Part shown: positions 54,732-63,872 of the stretch, piece after piece
Layout: every line of letters starts with the position of its first letter
How positions within the stretch are numbered: the first letter of the stretch is position 1
From: CAVOGJ01 sp963700865
GTDB taxonomy: Bacteria > Planctomycetota > Planctomycetia > Pirellulales > Pirellulaceae
Direction: 5' to 3'
Assembly: GCA_963700865.1 (NCBI GenBank)
Contig: CAVOZC010000020.1
Coordinates: 1-64,000, forward strand
DNA length: 64,000 bases
Notes under the pieces: generated by a model
Databases searched by the model: none
The model's input: the letters and a program-made list of their open reading frames with translations, nothing else
What the model was told of the DNA's origin: nothing
Translations under genes and position numbers: made by a program

Positions 54732-55893
54732 ATGCGAAACTTCGTTCTCACGGTCGTCTTACCGCTTTTGGTAACTGGCAATCTTTGGAGTCAATCGACC
54801 AAATTACCGGCTCGTCCTGACTCGGGCTGGGTGCACGATTCCACCGGAACACTTTCTCAATCGTCGATCGACCGATTGAACGCATTGTGTGATCGGGTGG
54901 CTCAGTCGGCGGGGCAGTTGGCCGTGGCAGTCGTTCCTACGACCGGCGGGGAAGTTCCCCGCACCTATGCCACGCGTTTGTTTAACAATTGGGGCATTGG
55001 TAACGCGGACAAAGACAATGGGGTACTCATTTTTGTAGCGATCAATGATCGCAAGGCCGAAATTGTGTTGGGCGACGGAATCGATGATGAACAACACGAG
55101 TCGCGGGCGCGGGACATTATGTCGGATTATATGATTCCAGTTTTTAAACGAGGTCAACCGGAAGAGGCAGTTCTTGTCGCCGCGGACGAAACGGCCCGCC
55201 AGTTATTTCGCATGGAACTGCCCCTGGAAAATGTCAGCTTGGCGGCGCCCAACCGTCCACTGGCCAACCAACCGCCACTTGTCGACCAACCGCCATTTGT
55301 TCAACCTCCCAGGCGGCGCTCGTCCGCGGTCCATGGTGCCATGGATCGTTGGGGGACTGGCCGGTGCGACTGGCTTGGGAATCAGTGGTTTGTTGGTTCG
55401 ACGATGGCGGCGTTTCGGCGTAAAAACCTGTCCGAGTTGCAGGATTCCCATGAATCGATTGATGGAGCTGGAGGAAGATCCACATCTGTCGGAGTCGGAA
55501 TCCTTGGAAGAGGAACTGAAGAGTGTCGACTACGACGTCTGGTCCTGTCCGAGTTGCCCGCATGTTCTCAAGCTGCAGTATCCGGCATGGTTTTCGTCGT
55601 ACGCCAAATGTCCCCAGTGCCAAACGCGTACCAAGTCTTCCACGGTATCAACCATCCAGGCGGCGACTGAATATTCACAAGGCTTGGAGGAAATCTACGA
55701 ACAGTGTGTCCATTGCAATTACTCGCACACTTTCACCAGAAGCACACCCATGCTCGCCTCCACTACCTCGTCGTCGAGTTTTGGCAGTGGGGGCAGCTCG
55801 GGAGGTGGGGGATTTGGCGGTGGGAGCAGCTCGGGAGGTGGGGGATTTGGCGGTGGGAGCAGCTCGGGAGGCGGGGCGAGTGGCAGTTGGTAG
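54732..55893 (+). CDS. TPM-domain membrane protein with zinc ribbons and Gly/Ser tail, frameshifted
   Basis: Signal peptide (FVLTVVLPLLVTGNLWSQ), TPM domain at about residues 30-165 (HDSTGTLSQSSIDRLN, GNADKDNGVLIFVAINDRK, EIVLGDGID), a Pro/Gln linker, one membrane span (PWIVGGLAGATGLGISGLL), four CxxC zinc pairs (CPSC, CPSC, CPQC, CVHC) and a Gly/Ser-rich tail with FGGGSSSGGGG repeats. This is the YgcG/TPM architecture, implicated in envelope or photosystem repair. The frame breaks at 55324-55329 (CCGCGG); adding one CG joins RRRSSA to RSMVPWIVGG. GGAGGA sits 7 bases before the ATG. Confidence 0.78.
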
Positions 55894-55929
55894 GGGCACC
55901 TGTGCCGTCGACTTTTCCATCAGGCGGCA

Positions 55930-56130
55930 TTACGTCTGGGCCAGAGCGTGTACGCGTGCCGCTGCATGGAGCCCGCCGGAATCGATTTTGAGGGTAAAAC
56001 GTCGCCCAATCATCAAACACATCACGCCCCAACTTATCTGGATTAGGCTGCCAAGTTCCGGAACGGCCGCCGCGCCGCAGACTTGCCGACCTGTGCATAT
56101 TCCACAGGTAATTGATTCCAAAGGTGACAT
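55930..56130 (-). pseudogene. Possible remnant of a PEP-CTERM protein
   Basis: A 66-codon stretch containing AAVPELGSLIQISWGVMCLMIGRR, which resembles a PEP-CTERM tail with PEL in place of PEP. There is no front part or signal peptide. Weak call. The rest of 55894-56619 has no supported gene. Confidence 0.35.
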
Positions 56131-56619
56131 GACTCAACTCCGGGTGACGCGATGGCATCCGTTTCGAACAACTAAATGCGAAATCGCTACTCCATTGCGT
56201 AATTTGTTCACAGCCGAGTGGTGGCTGCAGGGGCCTGCCCTGGGGAGGCGACCACAGGGTGGTCGGATAGGCTCATTCGCCAAGAACGGGGGCACGCGGC
56301 CCGTTCGGTCGATGGAGAGGGCACGCGAGCGGCACAGCGCTAGCGGGAAGTCACTTACGGAGCGATAAATCCCTGCGTGGCGGCGAGATCATGGCGGCCG
56401 GGTGTGCCGCCGCAGGCGGTCGCATGCCGCGGGCCAATAAACAATCGGCCTGTGAGAACTCAGCTGTGGAGCGATTCACGTAGCCAGCCAAGTTACTGCG
56501 TCTCCGGTGTGTGTCGCAGAAAACGGTCGATTGATGCTCGGATGCCAAAACCTCGGCCGTGTTGATGACTTGTTGAATCGGTCACCCGCAGGATGGAGCG
56601 GAAATCTCTGCCGATGAGA

Positions 56620-57192
56620 TCAGTCCTTGGCCTGGCCAAATCGTTCTCGGAAGACATCCGGAATATCTCTTGAACCGTGGCAGACCAAGAGGAGGCGAAT
56701 CCCACCCCGGTGAGGCTCGTAAAATACGGTGTAGTCGCCTACCGAGAAGCATCGAACATTCGGAGCAACGTCGGTTCGTGGCGTTCCCAGCTCGGGATGT
56801 GTGGCGTAAAGCCTGCACTTTTGATCGAGTCGGTCCAGAAACCGCAGTGCGAGATCAAGACTTTGACTTTGTTGAGCAATGTAGCGTCCGATTTGCTTCA
56901 AATCTATACGAACGCTGGCCGGTCGAACAACGCGGGACATTAAACTGCCAACTCTGATCGAGCTCGTGGACAGCTCCGCCTTGATTGCGTCTATGTCCAG
57001 GGGCTCGAGTTCACACCGATCTGCCTCGCCAATTCGTTGTTGTATCAGCGACCGCAGGTCGGCATGCCGAGCTTCCAATTCCCGATAGATGCGAGCTGTC
57101 TGGAGAAGGAAAAACTCCTCCCGAGATTGAAATTCTCCGCTATCTATCTTGGCGTGTACGTATTGCTCAAGATCGGATGTTGACTTGGTCAT
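56620..57192 (-). CDS. ParD-like antitoxin and ParE-like toxin in one reading frame
   Basis: 190 residues. Residues 1-75 resemble a ParD-type antitoxin (SREEFFLLQTARIYRELEARH, ending in ELEPLDIDAIKAEL), and from about residue 84 (MSRVVRPASVRIDLKQIGRYI) a complete ParE/RelE-fold toxin follows (RCFSVGDYTVFYEPHRGGIRLLLVCHGSRD). These are normally two genes with touching stop and start. Here no stop separates them. The toxin could still start at its own ATG (56943). A small indel at the junction, like others in this region, could also have fused them. Type II toxin-antitoxin, probably stabilising this accessory segment. Confidence 0.75.
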   Translation of the reverse strand: MTKSTSDLEQYVHAKIDSGEFQSREEFFLLQTARIYRELEARHADLRSLIQQRIGEADRCELEPLDIDAIKAELSTSSIRVGSLMSRVVRPASVRIDLKQIGRYIAQQSQSLDLALRFLDRLDQKCRLYATHPELGTPRTDVAPNVRCFSVGDYTVFYEPHRGGIRLLLVCHGSRDIPDVFRERFGQAKD

Positions 57193-57238
57193 ATCGTGCC
57201 TGCATTGTGTGTGTATGATTACAACATTGTATCGTGCC
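57192..57238 (-). promoter_or_regulatory. Candidate operator of the ParDE-like gene
   Basis: TATCGTGCC occurs twice (57192-57200 and 57230-57238), 38 bases apart, and the interval ends with the palindrome TACAACATTGTA (57220-57231). It lies directly upstream of the start, where ParD proteins repress their own promoter. Inference from position. Confidence 0.4.
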
Positions 57239-57330
57239 GGATCGCGCACCGTAGAAGACACGGCGCGAGAAGGCCTAATCGAGTGCTGATCCAAACATGC
57301 CGCCACCCTCCGGTATGGGAACGTGTCGTG

Positions 57331-57611
57331 GAAAGGGTGGTTTGAACCGCTGATGCACTAATAGACGCTGATGGGGATGAACCGGCAAGGACCACCAAAT
57401 CGTCGTGAGCCGTAGCGCTAGCCTCGGGCAGTCACCGAACCACGGGGAGCCTCTTTCTTGCCGGCAGTTGTTTCTCACGGAGCCACAGAGATCGCTGAGG
57501 GTGCCAATGCCGCCAGCGTTGCCAACCGGTCTCCGTGGCTCCGCACTCTGAGAAAACAAGCCAGCCGCCGTCGCCAAGCGACGTACGCAGACTACGGCGG
57601 CGCGATGCCGC
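57331..57611. repeat. 281-bp non-coding repeat, copy 3
   Basis: Same family and orientation as the tandem copies at 51950-52541, with several short deletions. It lies 2.9 kb beyond the transposase stop, so the family brackets the IS91-type element. Confidence 0.88.
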
Positions 57612-57773
57612 AAAACGGTCAATTTACGGCTGATTCACAAATCGTATGAGTTGATGGGACTGGCGCCAACGACAAGCGGACCAAGTGTCAACGGATGAAC
57701 ACATGGTCCGCTCGAAATCGCACGCCGCCTGCGGCGGCGAAGATTAAAGGGTAAGAGGGAAAAGGGTAAAGGG

Positions 57774-58419
57774 TTAGCTTGGCCTTCGTCTCCGCCGCAT
57801 GGGCAAGATCGCGAACATTAGCGAAGAATAGAGCAGAAAATATGAAGTCGCTTCGGGCACAATCGTAATGCCATTCGCGCCGCTTCGCAGTTCTCGTGCA
57901 TTGCTGGTGTCGCCATCAATGTAGTGAATGATGCTGGCTCCGCCGAAACTATTAGCTGAAAGACCCGGCTCCAGCTGGACCAAATCGTACTTGCCGGCCA
58001 CGGATAAGTCACGACCGCCAATGGGAACGCCTGAGACGATAAAGAAATCCCCTTGAAACGAAGTGCTCCAGAACATGCCCTGAAACATGGCATTGTCGAA
58101 TTCAGGGAAGGCAGCTCCAGTTATCGGTAAAGTTGCCTGAATATCTATTTTATTCGCTCCAACGTCGTCTCCGAGAATGGGTCCACTACCAGCGTCAGTC
58201 GGGTGTATCGTCGATTCGATTCAGGCCAAGTGTGTCAAGGGAAAGTACACCGGTAACCTGATTGTAAATCACCATGGGCACAGCGCGATCACCGCTAGGG
58301 TTGTGTATCACATTCCAAGCCGAGGGATCTGGGAAGGGTTGAGCATGTAGAATTGCCGGCGCAATGCACACGAGCAAAACAGTTGCCGCAAAGGATCCTG
58401 TTTTCGAATAGATAAACAC
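57774..58419 (-). pseudogene. Secreted PEP-CTERM protein gene with one frameshift
   Basis: Starts at GTG 58419 with GGAG 8 bases upstream. Signal peptide SFAATVLLVCIAPAILHAQ. After NRIDDTPD the frame ends at 58195-58200; one base too many or two too few explains it, and the next frame continues DAGSGPILGDDVGANKIDIQ to the tail IVPEATSYFLLYSSLMFAILPMRRRR. In total about 214 residues. The tail has PEA in place of PEP but the usual hydrophobic and basic parts. It follows the next gene upstream by only 22 bases, so the two formed an operon. Confidence 0.65.
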
Positions 58420-58441
58420 GGTTGCTTCTCCACTTTGGTTG

Positions 58442-59540
58442 TCACAAATGGTTGGGGCTAATTACGGTAATCGTATTGGTGTCGATGGATGCTGTGCTCC
58501 TAAAATTCCTGACGACGCTAACCGAAAAGTTATTTGGCGGCGCTGCAAAAATCGATGGCATGCCTGACGCCTGCACTCTGATAGTTCCCACATCAATTAT
58601 GGGCTCGACTGTTGCCGCAGAACCCACGATCTTCACACCGCCGTCCCCACTCGGACCACACTCTACCATGCCCGAATCGAGATGGGCATAGATTCCCAAT
58701 TCGACTGAATGCGAAGTTCCCGTATGTCGCACCTGGGCGAAACGCGCGCTGAGAAGCGAAGAGGACGACAGTTGGCTTATCACCCTTTGCATTCGCTACC
58801 CCGACATTTAGCTGAGCATCACCAGAAGCTTGCACATCGACGGCGGTCCCCTGACTGCTAAGAACTGACTGACAGTCAATAACTAAGTCACTAAGCGTAT
58901 TCACGAGAATGGCTTGATCTAGGTCAGATTCCACCTCTTGCATCTTATTACACGTTTCATTGTCAAATCCCGCTCCCCTGACTTCAATGGCGTTCGAGCT
59001 GCCACTAGGTGTCTTTCCCTCCGCTACAACCTTTTGAATGTCAACTAGGACCTGTCCGCTTCCAGAAATCTCCAACCCGTCATAGTTTCGAGAGAGCACT
59101 TCAATGGCATTAAGCTCTAAGTAACCTCCGGTGCACACGACCGCACCATTTGAGGCGCAGAGGAAATGATCTTGTTCGCGTGACATCGAAGACTTCCACC
59201 CGAGAACCTCGATTCCCACGAGCCGGACCCGACGTTGCTAGATTCTCGATAACTCCACAGCCGGTCAATTCATGGTCACCCGATGAAACGGAAACGATGG
59301 CACCTGGACCAGAACCGTCCGTCCAGATGTAGGCACCTCTTCCAGGTGAACTCGGACGTCGTTGGAGTCAAATTAACCAACTTTGTAGCCGCTCCAGCTG
59401 GAACCACTACCGTGACGCCCGCGACCGACAAGATTGGCACGCGACCGTTCGACTTCGAGAACCCGCTGACTGTCGCTAGTCGGCTCCGGCGGCGTCAGTC
59501 GTCATGCGTACCGTCGTCGTCGTACACTCGGATCATCGTA
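58442..59540 (-). pseudogene. Exported repeat-rich (beta-helix-like) protein gene with several frameshifts
   Basis: A run of short beta-strand repeats (GDHELTGCGVIENL, GAVVCTGGYLELNAIEVLSR, LVIDCQSVLSSQGTAVDV, GGVKIVGSAATVEPIIDVG) typical of right-handed beta-helix or adhesin-like surface proteins. The frame changes at least three times. At 58743-58748 (CAGCGCGCG) and about 59190 (CACGCGAA), restoring one GC/CG unit rejoins it exactly (SQRARFAQV, DVTREQDHF). Another shift lies near 59335. The front end is uncertain. It precedes the PEP-CTERM gene at 58419 by 22 bases. Confidence 0.5.
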
Positions 59541-59790
59541 TCTGGCGACGTCTCCACTCCTCCGTTTTGTTCGCATCACTCACGAGGTTTACGAGTACAG
59601 ATTTCATACTTCTTTGACTATTCCACCTATTTCGCCATTGCATGAGAACACAATAGAACGGCATTGCCAAGAAATTTGAAAAAGAGATGCTGGGTTCGGG
59701 CACTAGATTGAGAATCGGGCCGTCTGTCTCCACGGTGTCATAAAGGACGTTATGACATACATTATGGGTAGGTTTGCGTCCGGCGGGCAC
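59533..59790 (-). pseudogene. Possible PEP-CTERM remnant
   Basis: A stretch with NLVPEPSISFSNFLAMPFYCV and a basic end is the only recognisable part, near 59640-59715. No front part is found. Probably the tail of a lost secreted-protein gene. Confidence 0.35.
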
Positions 59791-60123
59791 AGGGTGTGTC
59801 AGAAAATCGGACGCCTCGATCAGGGGACCGATGGGCTACCTTTCCCACGTTTGATGCGTCTTCGCCGCCGTCGCTCGCGTTGGCTGGCCGCTTTCCGACG
59901 AGATTCTTCCAGACGATAAGTGAGCACCATCTCCGGATGATCGGCAGCCCAACGATCACAAACATAAAGGGGTCAGGACTCTTTTTTTCAAAAGAGACCT
60001 GACCCCTTTGTCACGTTCCTTTGTTGCGGCGACGAGCTCGATCTTCGAGGGAGACATGACACTGATGGGTTCTGGAATTCTCAGATATGCCGCGTACTCG
60101 CGGAGTCCACGGACGTTCGCAAG
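59791..60123. other. Gene-poor stretch with REP-like hairpin
   Basis: About 330 bases. The minus strand reads a basic peptide (YRLEESRRKAASQRERRRRR) that may be the end of a lost gene. The hairpin at 59966-60009 is the one clear structure. Confidence 0.4.
59966..60009. repeat. REP-like 44-bp hairpin
   Basis: Arms AAAGGGGTCAGGACTCTTTT and AAAAGAGACCTGACCCCTTT pair over 20 bases with one mismatch around a 4-base loop. The GGGGTCAGG...CCTGACCCC form resembles palindromes associated with IS200-like REP transposases (RAYT). No such transposase is seen here, so it looks like a lone element or a scar. Confidence 0.6.
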
Positions 60124-61325
60124 GTGCCACGGTCCGTGCACGATCTCAGCCCCCACACTTTGGTACGGGCGTTGCGGACCTGGCTGCTCATTGCTGCGAG
60201 CGTTGGGTTGCAGACGGTCGTGTTTCTGGGTGTCGGTATTGTCGTTATTCTGATGACCCTATTAAGTGAAGCCGCTGCTGGCGACGTCGTACGCCGTGAT
60301 CTATGGGTGGGTGGGAAGCATCTAGCCGTGCTCATCGGTCTGGTGTTCCGGTCACGGATGACTATCGCGCAGACAGACGAAAGCCTTCCGTATGAAAACG
60401 CTACTGATAGCCACGGCTACCTGGCAATTCTGCTTGCGGTTTGCGCACCGGGACTGAAGCAGGTGTCGGTACGGCATTGCATTCCTGCGCTAGGTGGCGA
60501 ATTTGAAGCACGTCCGATCTTGCCCTGGCTCTGCGAGCATCCTTGTTTCACGAGTTCGTTGCCCGAGGCCTGTGGTTACGCGTATTCGTGTCGTCAATCT
60601 CAACTTTACGGGCACAGTTGACGATGCGGCATCTCATCCGCCTAAGTGAGTTACATAAGCGCTCGAAGCACTGAACTCTAAACTACACAACGGGTGACCG
60701 GCGCATGTCTTGAGACATTTAGGTGGTATAAAACAGCTTTCCGAGCTGGGACATGCCGGCGACTGGAACGGTGGACAAAGACCTTAAATGTCTGCGCATC
60801 TTGGGGCAGACCTGCGCGGCCTGAATCCGAGTCAATGCCCAGTGACGAATGCTCGGACTCACGCACGTCGGCGCCTGGCACTCAATTGCAGTGCCTGTTG
60901 CTAGGCGATTCAGAAATTTCGGACGTTCGTGTCTGCAGCATATTGGGGCCCCTGCAGCAAGCCGCGACAACCTGAATCTGAGTAATACGCACGTTCAGGG
61001 GCCTGGGCTCTTGTTCCTGCAATGGTTTCTGCAACAATCTCGAGCAAATTTGTCGAGTATCTCGCCCACGACCAAGTGAGCGATGATTCCTGGCGCACTC
61101 TGGCGACTCTCGTCAAAAGCTGCATTTCTTGGACCTCGGCGTATACGTCGGTGGGAGATGGTCGGTCTGAAGAAAGTTCTAGAGTGGCTGCCGGGATTTG
61201 CAGAGTCTGTATCTGAATCACACCGAGGTCACTGACCGGTGGGCTCGTCTACCTGACGCGATTGTCTCGGCTGGAAGTGCTGGACGTGACCGACACCGCT
61301 GTCACTCCGGACGGGCTTGAAACTG
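60124..61325 (+). pseudogene. Decayed leucine-rich-repeat protein gene
   Basis: Starts with a possible membrane segment (LQTVVFLGVGIVVILMTLL at about 60210). Further on, planctomycete-type LRR units can be pieced together across frames: GLTHVGAWHS, LQCLLLGDSEISDV, LNLSNTHVQGPGLL (about 60849-61015), then LTRLSRLEVLDVTDTAVTPDGLE (61250-61318). Frame changes within single repeats and internal stops show several indels, so no protein can be made. Bounds are approximate. Confidence 0.55.
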
Positions 61326-62172
61326 CCTCGACGCGACAAACCAACGAGGTCGGGTTATGGTGCCTGCGTTGGACGACAGTCGGCTCGGCCATCCGCCGAC
61401 CATGGAACGAGCCAGCTTGCGAATCTTGAGTTTCCGTCTTGACCCCTACCGGTCTGAGCCATCGTTCGAGCAGACTCGGCGTATACCTGATAGGGCGTCT
61501 TGGTCGTAAAACTATCGGTGTAGAAAGGGTCTGCCGAACTTGGTCACGTTCTGCTGCGGTGGTGCCGTCGCGGTGAAGAACAATCTGACGCGCCGCCCAG
61601 GAGTTGACTCTCCGCTCCTGTTGCCGATAGACACGTAGCGCCACGCGGTTACGCCGAGTGCATCACACGCTGGGTTGAACTCCGACATCCCTTGCCCAGT
61701 TCCTCCGCGGCCATCATTCGTTGTTCGCGTCTTCGATTTGCACTGGCGGTATCCCCAGCACCCACTATGACTTGTTCTTGAACGCTCGATGAACAGTTCA
61801 GCCTGACGAAGTCGCTCGGCCACCCGCTTCGTTCCTCGCGTTCCCGTCGCATGAGTTCCCGACGTGCCTTCTTATTCGGGATCGGCGTGCGACCACAACG
61901 CTTCGGTGACTGTGCACATCGGCCGCTGGACGAATTCGCGAGCGAAAGCTACGACGCTTCGCGGCGGAACTCCGACGCAGATTCGGAGGTCATCCAACCC
62001 GCATCGGTTGACACACCGACTGCAATTCGCGGACTCGCGTGGAGATGGCGGATGCATCGGCCGCCGCGTCCACGGGAATTGACGAAGTGAAGTCGGTGAT
62101 AATCACGGCCGTTATGCGAGGGGCGGCGTCGAACACGTCGCGTCCCGAAAAAGGTTGGTTTTTTGGACAAAA
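61326..62172. other. Gene-free stretch
   Basis: About 850 bases in which no frame on either strand resembles a known family. Probably decayed DNA between the LRR remnant and the recombinase. Confidence 0.4.
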
Positions 62173-62379
62173 TCACCCTAACCCGCTGCCAGCACACAAG
62201 TTAAGTCCGACCGGATCCAAATTGCCATCTCGTAATTCAAATTCCCGAATTGCCGTGGCGCATGAGGTTGATGAATAGCGGCCAAGCCGGAGCCATTTGT
62301 TGGCTGACCGGGTGGAGGACGCCTCGAAATTCTGCCAAGGATCCCAATCCGCCAAGAAGTGGGCCCCCGCAATCGCCAT
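62173..62379 (-). CDS. Small unknown protein after the recombinase
   Basis: 68 codons (starts MAIAGAHFLADWDPWQNF) beginning 18 bases after the recombinase stop, with GAAGAG just before the ATG. I recognise no domain, and the composition is unremarkable. It may be part of the same mobile segment or a chance frame. Confidence 0.3.
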   Translation of the reverse strand: MAIAGAHFLADWDPWQNFEASSTRSANKWLRLGRYSSTSCATAIREFELRDGNLDPVGLNLCAGSGLG

Positions 62380-62397
62380 CTCTTCAGCCGTTTGCCG

Positions 62398-63684
62398 TCA
62401 GCGAACTGCATCATTCGCCAGCCGACGGCGTTCTCGCGCGACGGTACTATCTCCGCAGCCAACCGCCTTCGCGATCCGCAGGTCGGGCCAATCTGGGTGC
62501 TGCTCCAGATGTCTCCGGAGATTTGCGATCACCACCGGAGCGAGCGCCCGGCCGCGGCCACGGTTGGGGCGATAGCCGCTGGCCGCGGCCTTCCGGATTA
62601 TCTCGGGATGGGCGTGATCAAAGGCGCGAGACCGCTGTCCCTGGAGAAAAGGAGATGCCGTGTCGCTCGGCGATCATTCCCGCAATCCGCTTCCAGGACA
62701 ACTTGTCCTGCGTGCGAAGGTTTGACACCTCAACGGCATACCGTTGGTAAGGCGGCAGTTGCGGACCACTCGCGACCGAGTGCTGCGGCCGTTTCTTCCT
62801 GCCGGCCTGTGACAGGGCGGGCGGCATCGTTCCCGTTTCGGCGTAAGTGAGCAAACGCCGCACCATGGCCCAGTCCTTTCCTGTCGCCTTGGCAATGGCG
62901 TTGCTGCTGGCCCCCACGTCTCGCATCGACTTCATCTGATTGGCCACGGGTACGTAGTTGGGCTCCTCCTCAAGTCGGATCCTGGCCGGCACCCCGATGG
63001 TCCAACGACCGGTACTTCGGAACTCCATTTGCTGTGCACGAATAGCTCGAACATGCGTACGACGTCCTTCGCCATGTCCTCGCACACCCTCTTTTGCTGC
63101 TTCACCGTTCCCTTTGGTGTGAATACGACGTTTCCATCGGCGTCGGTCAGTTTCTCCATCACATAGCCGAATCCGGCCGTTCCGACGACGTCGCCCCGTT
63201 GAAACGCATCACGCATTGCTCGTGCCACTTTGTGACGCAGCTGGTCCACGAACCATTCATGCAGCATCGCAAAGATCCCGAGCATCATGCGGGACTGAGC
63301 GGTGGCGGAATCGAAGCCATCGCTGGCCCCCAATAATCGCCGCGCGGTCCGTTCAATGGAGCGACCCAATTCCAGGGCTTCCACGGCGTCGCGCGATGCC
63401 CGGCCAATCTCGTCGATGACGAGGACGCCGGCAACTTCCTGCTCGCCGTCCATCACCAGGCGGCTCATCTGATACCCACGACGATTGGCGTGCGTACCGG
63501 TCACGGCCGCATCGGCGAATACCAGTGCCCACGGCACGAATAGCCCGTCCCGGTGGGCCCTTTCGAGACAGTTTCTTAACTGCTGGGCGAGGGAACGGGG
63601 ATTGCTGTTGTCGCAGGAGAACCGCAGGTAGCAGGCCGCGACGGCTTGACCGACCGGCAGAGCGCGCTGACGGTCGGTTGCCAT
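62398..63684 (-). CDS. Large serine recombinase, two frameshifts
   Basis: Site-specific recombinase of mobile islands. Catalytic domain with the active serine in CYLRFSCDNSNPRSLAQQ, then FADAAVTGTHANRRGYQMSRL and VLVIDEIGRASRDAVEAL. The Recombinase domain includes GDVVGTAGFGYVMEKL and DVVRMFELFV. In the following frame come RWTIGVPARIRLEEEPNY and an HTH-like NAIAKATGKDWAMVRRLL, and in a third frame AFDHAHPEIIRKAAASGY and a second helix-turn-helix region up to the stop at 62398. The first break (about 62995-63040) needs one base; the second (62624-62628, TCGCGCC) is rejoined by one GC. Intact length would be about 430 residues. Probably integrates or excises the accessory segment. Confidence 0.7.
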
Positions 63685-63872
63685 TGGGGATTGAGGAATG
63701 CTGCCTCAAACTCATCCGCCAGCATTCCGCACGCACGAACCGAATTCCTGGGAAACCAACGACCGACCTGATCTGGCCACAGCCGAGCCTGTTCCCGCAG
63801 GTAGGTAGCGGCGAGTTCCGACAACTCGTCGTGCGCCGGCAGTCCGCGTCGGGCTGACGGCTGCCGACCCAT
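63576..63872 (-). CDS. Unknown small protein overlapping the recombinase start
   Basis: 98 codons from the ATG at 63872, with ordinary protein-like composition (DELSELAATYLREQARLWPD, then ACGMLADEFEAAFLNPQW). Its last 109 bases overlap the recombinase gene in another frame, so its true end may be earlier or shifted. The frame is open further upstream towards the edge. No family recognised. Confidence 0.35.
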   Translation of the reverse strand: MGRQPSARRGLPAHDELSELAATYLREQARLWPDQVGRWFPRNSVRACGMLADEFEAAFLNPQWQPTVSALCRSVKPSRPATCGSPATTAIPVPSPSS

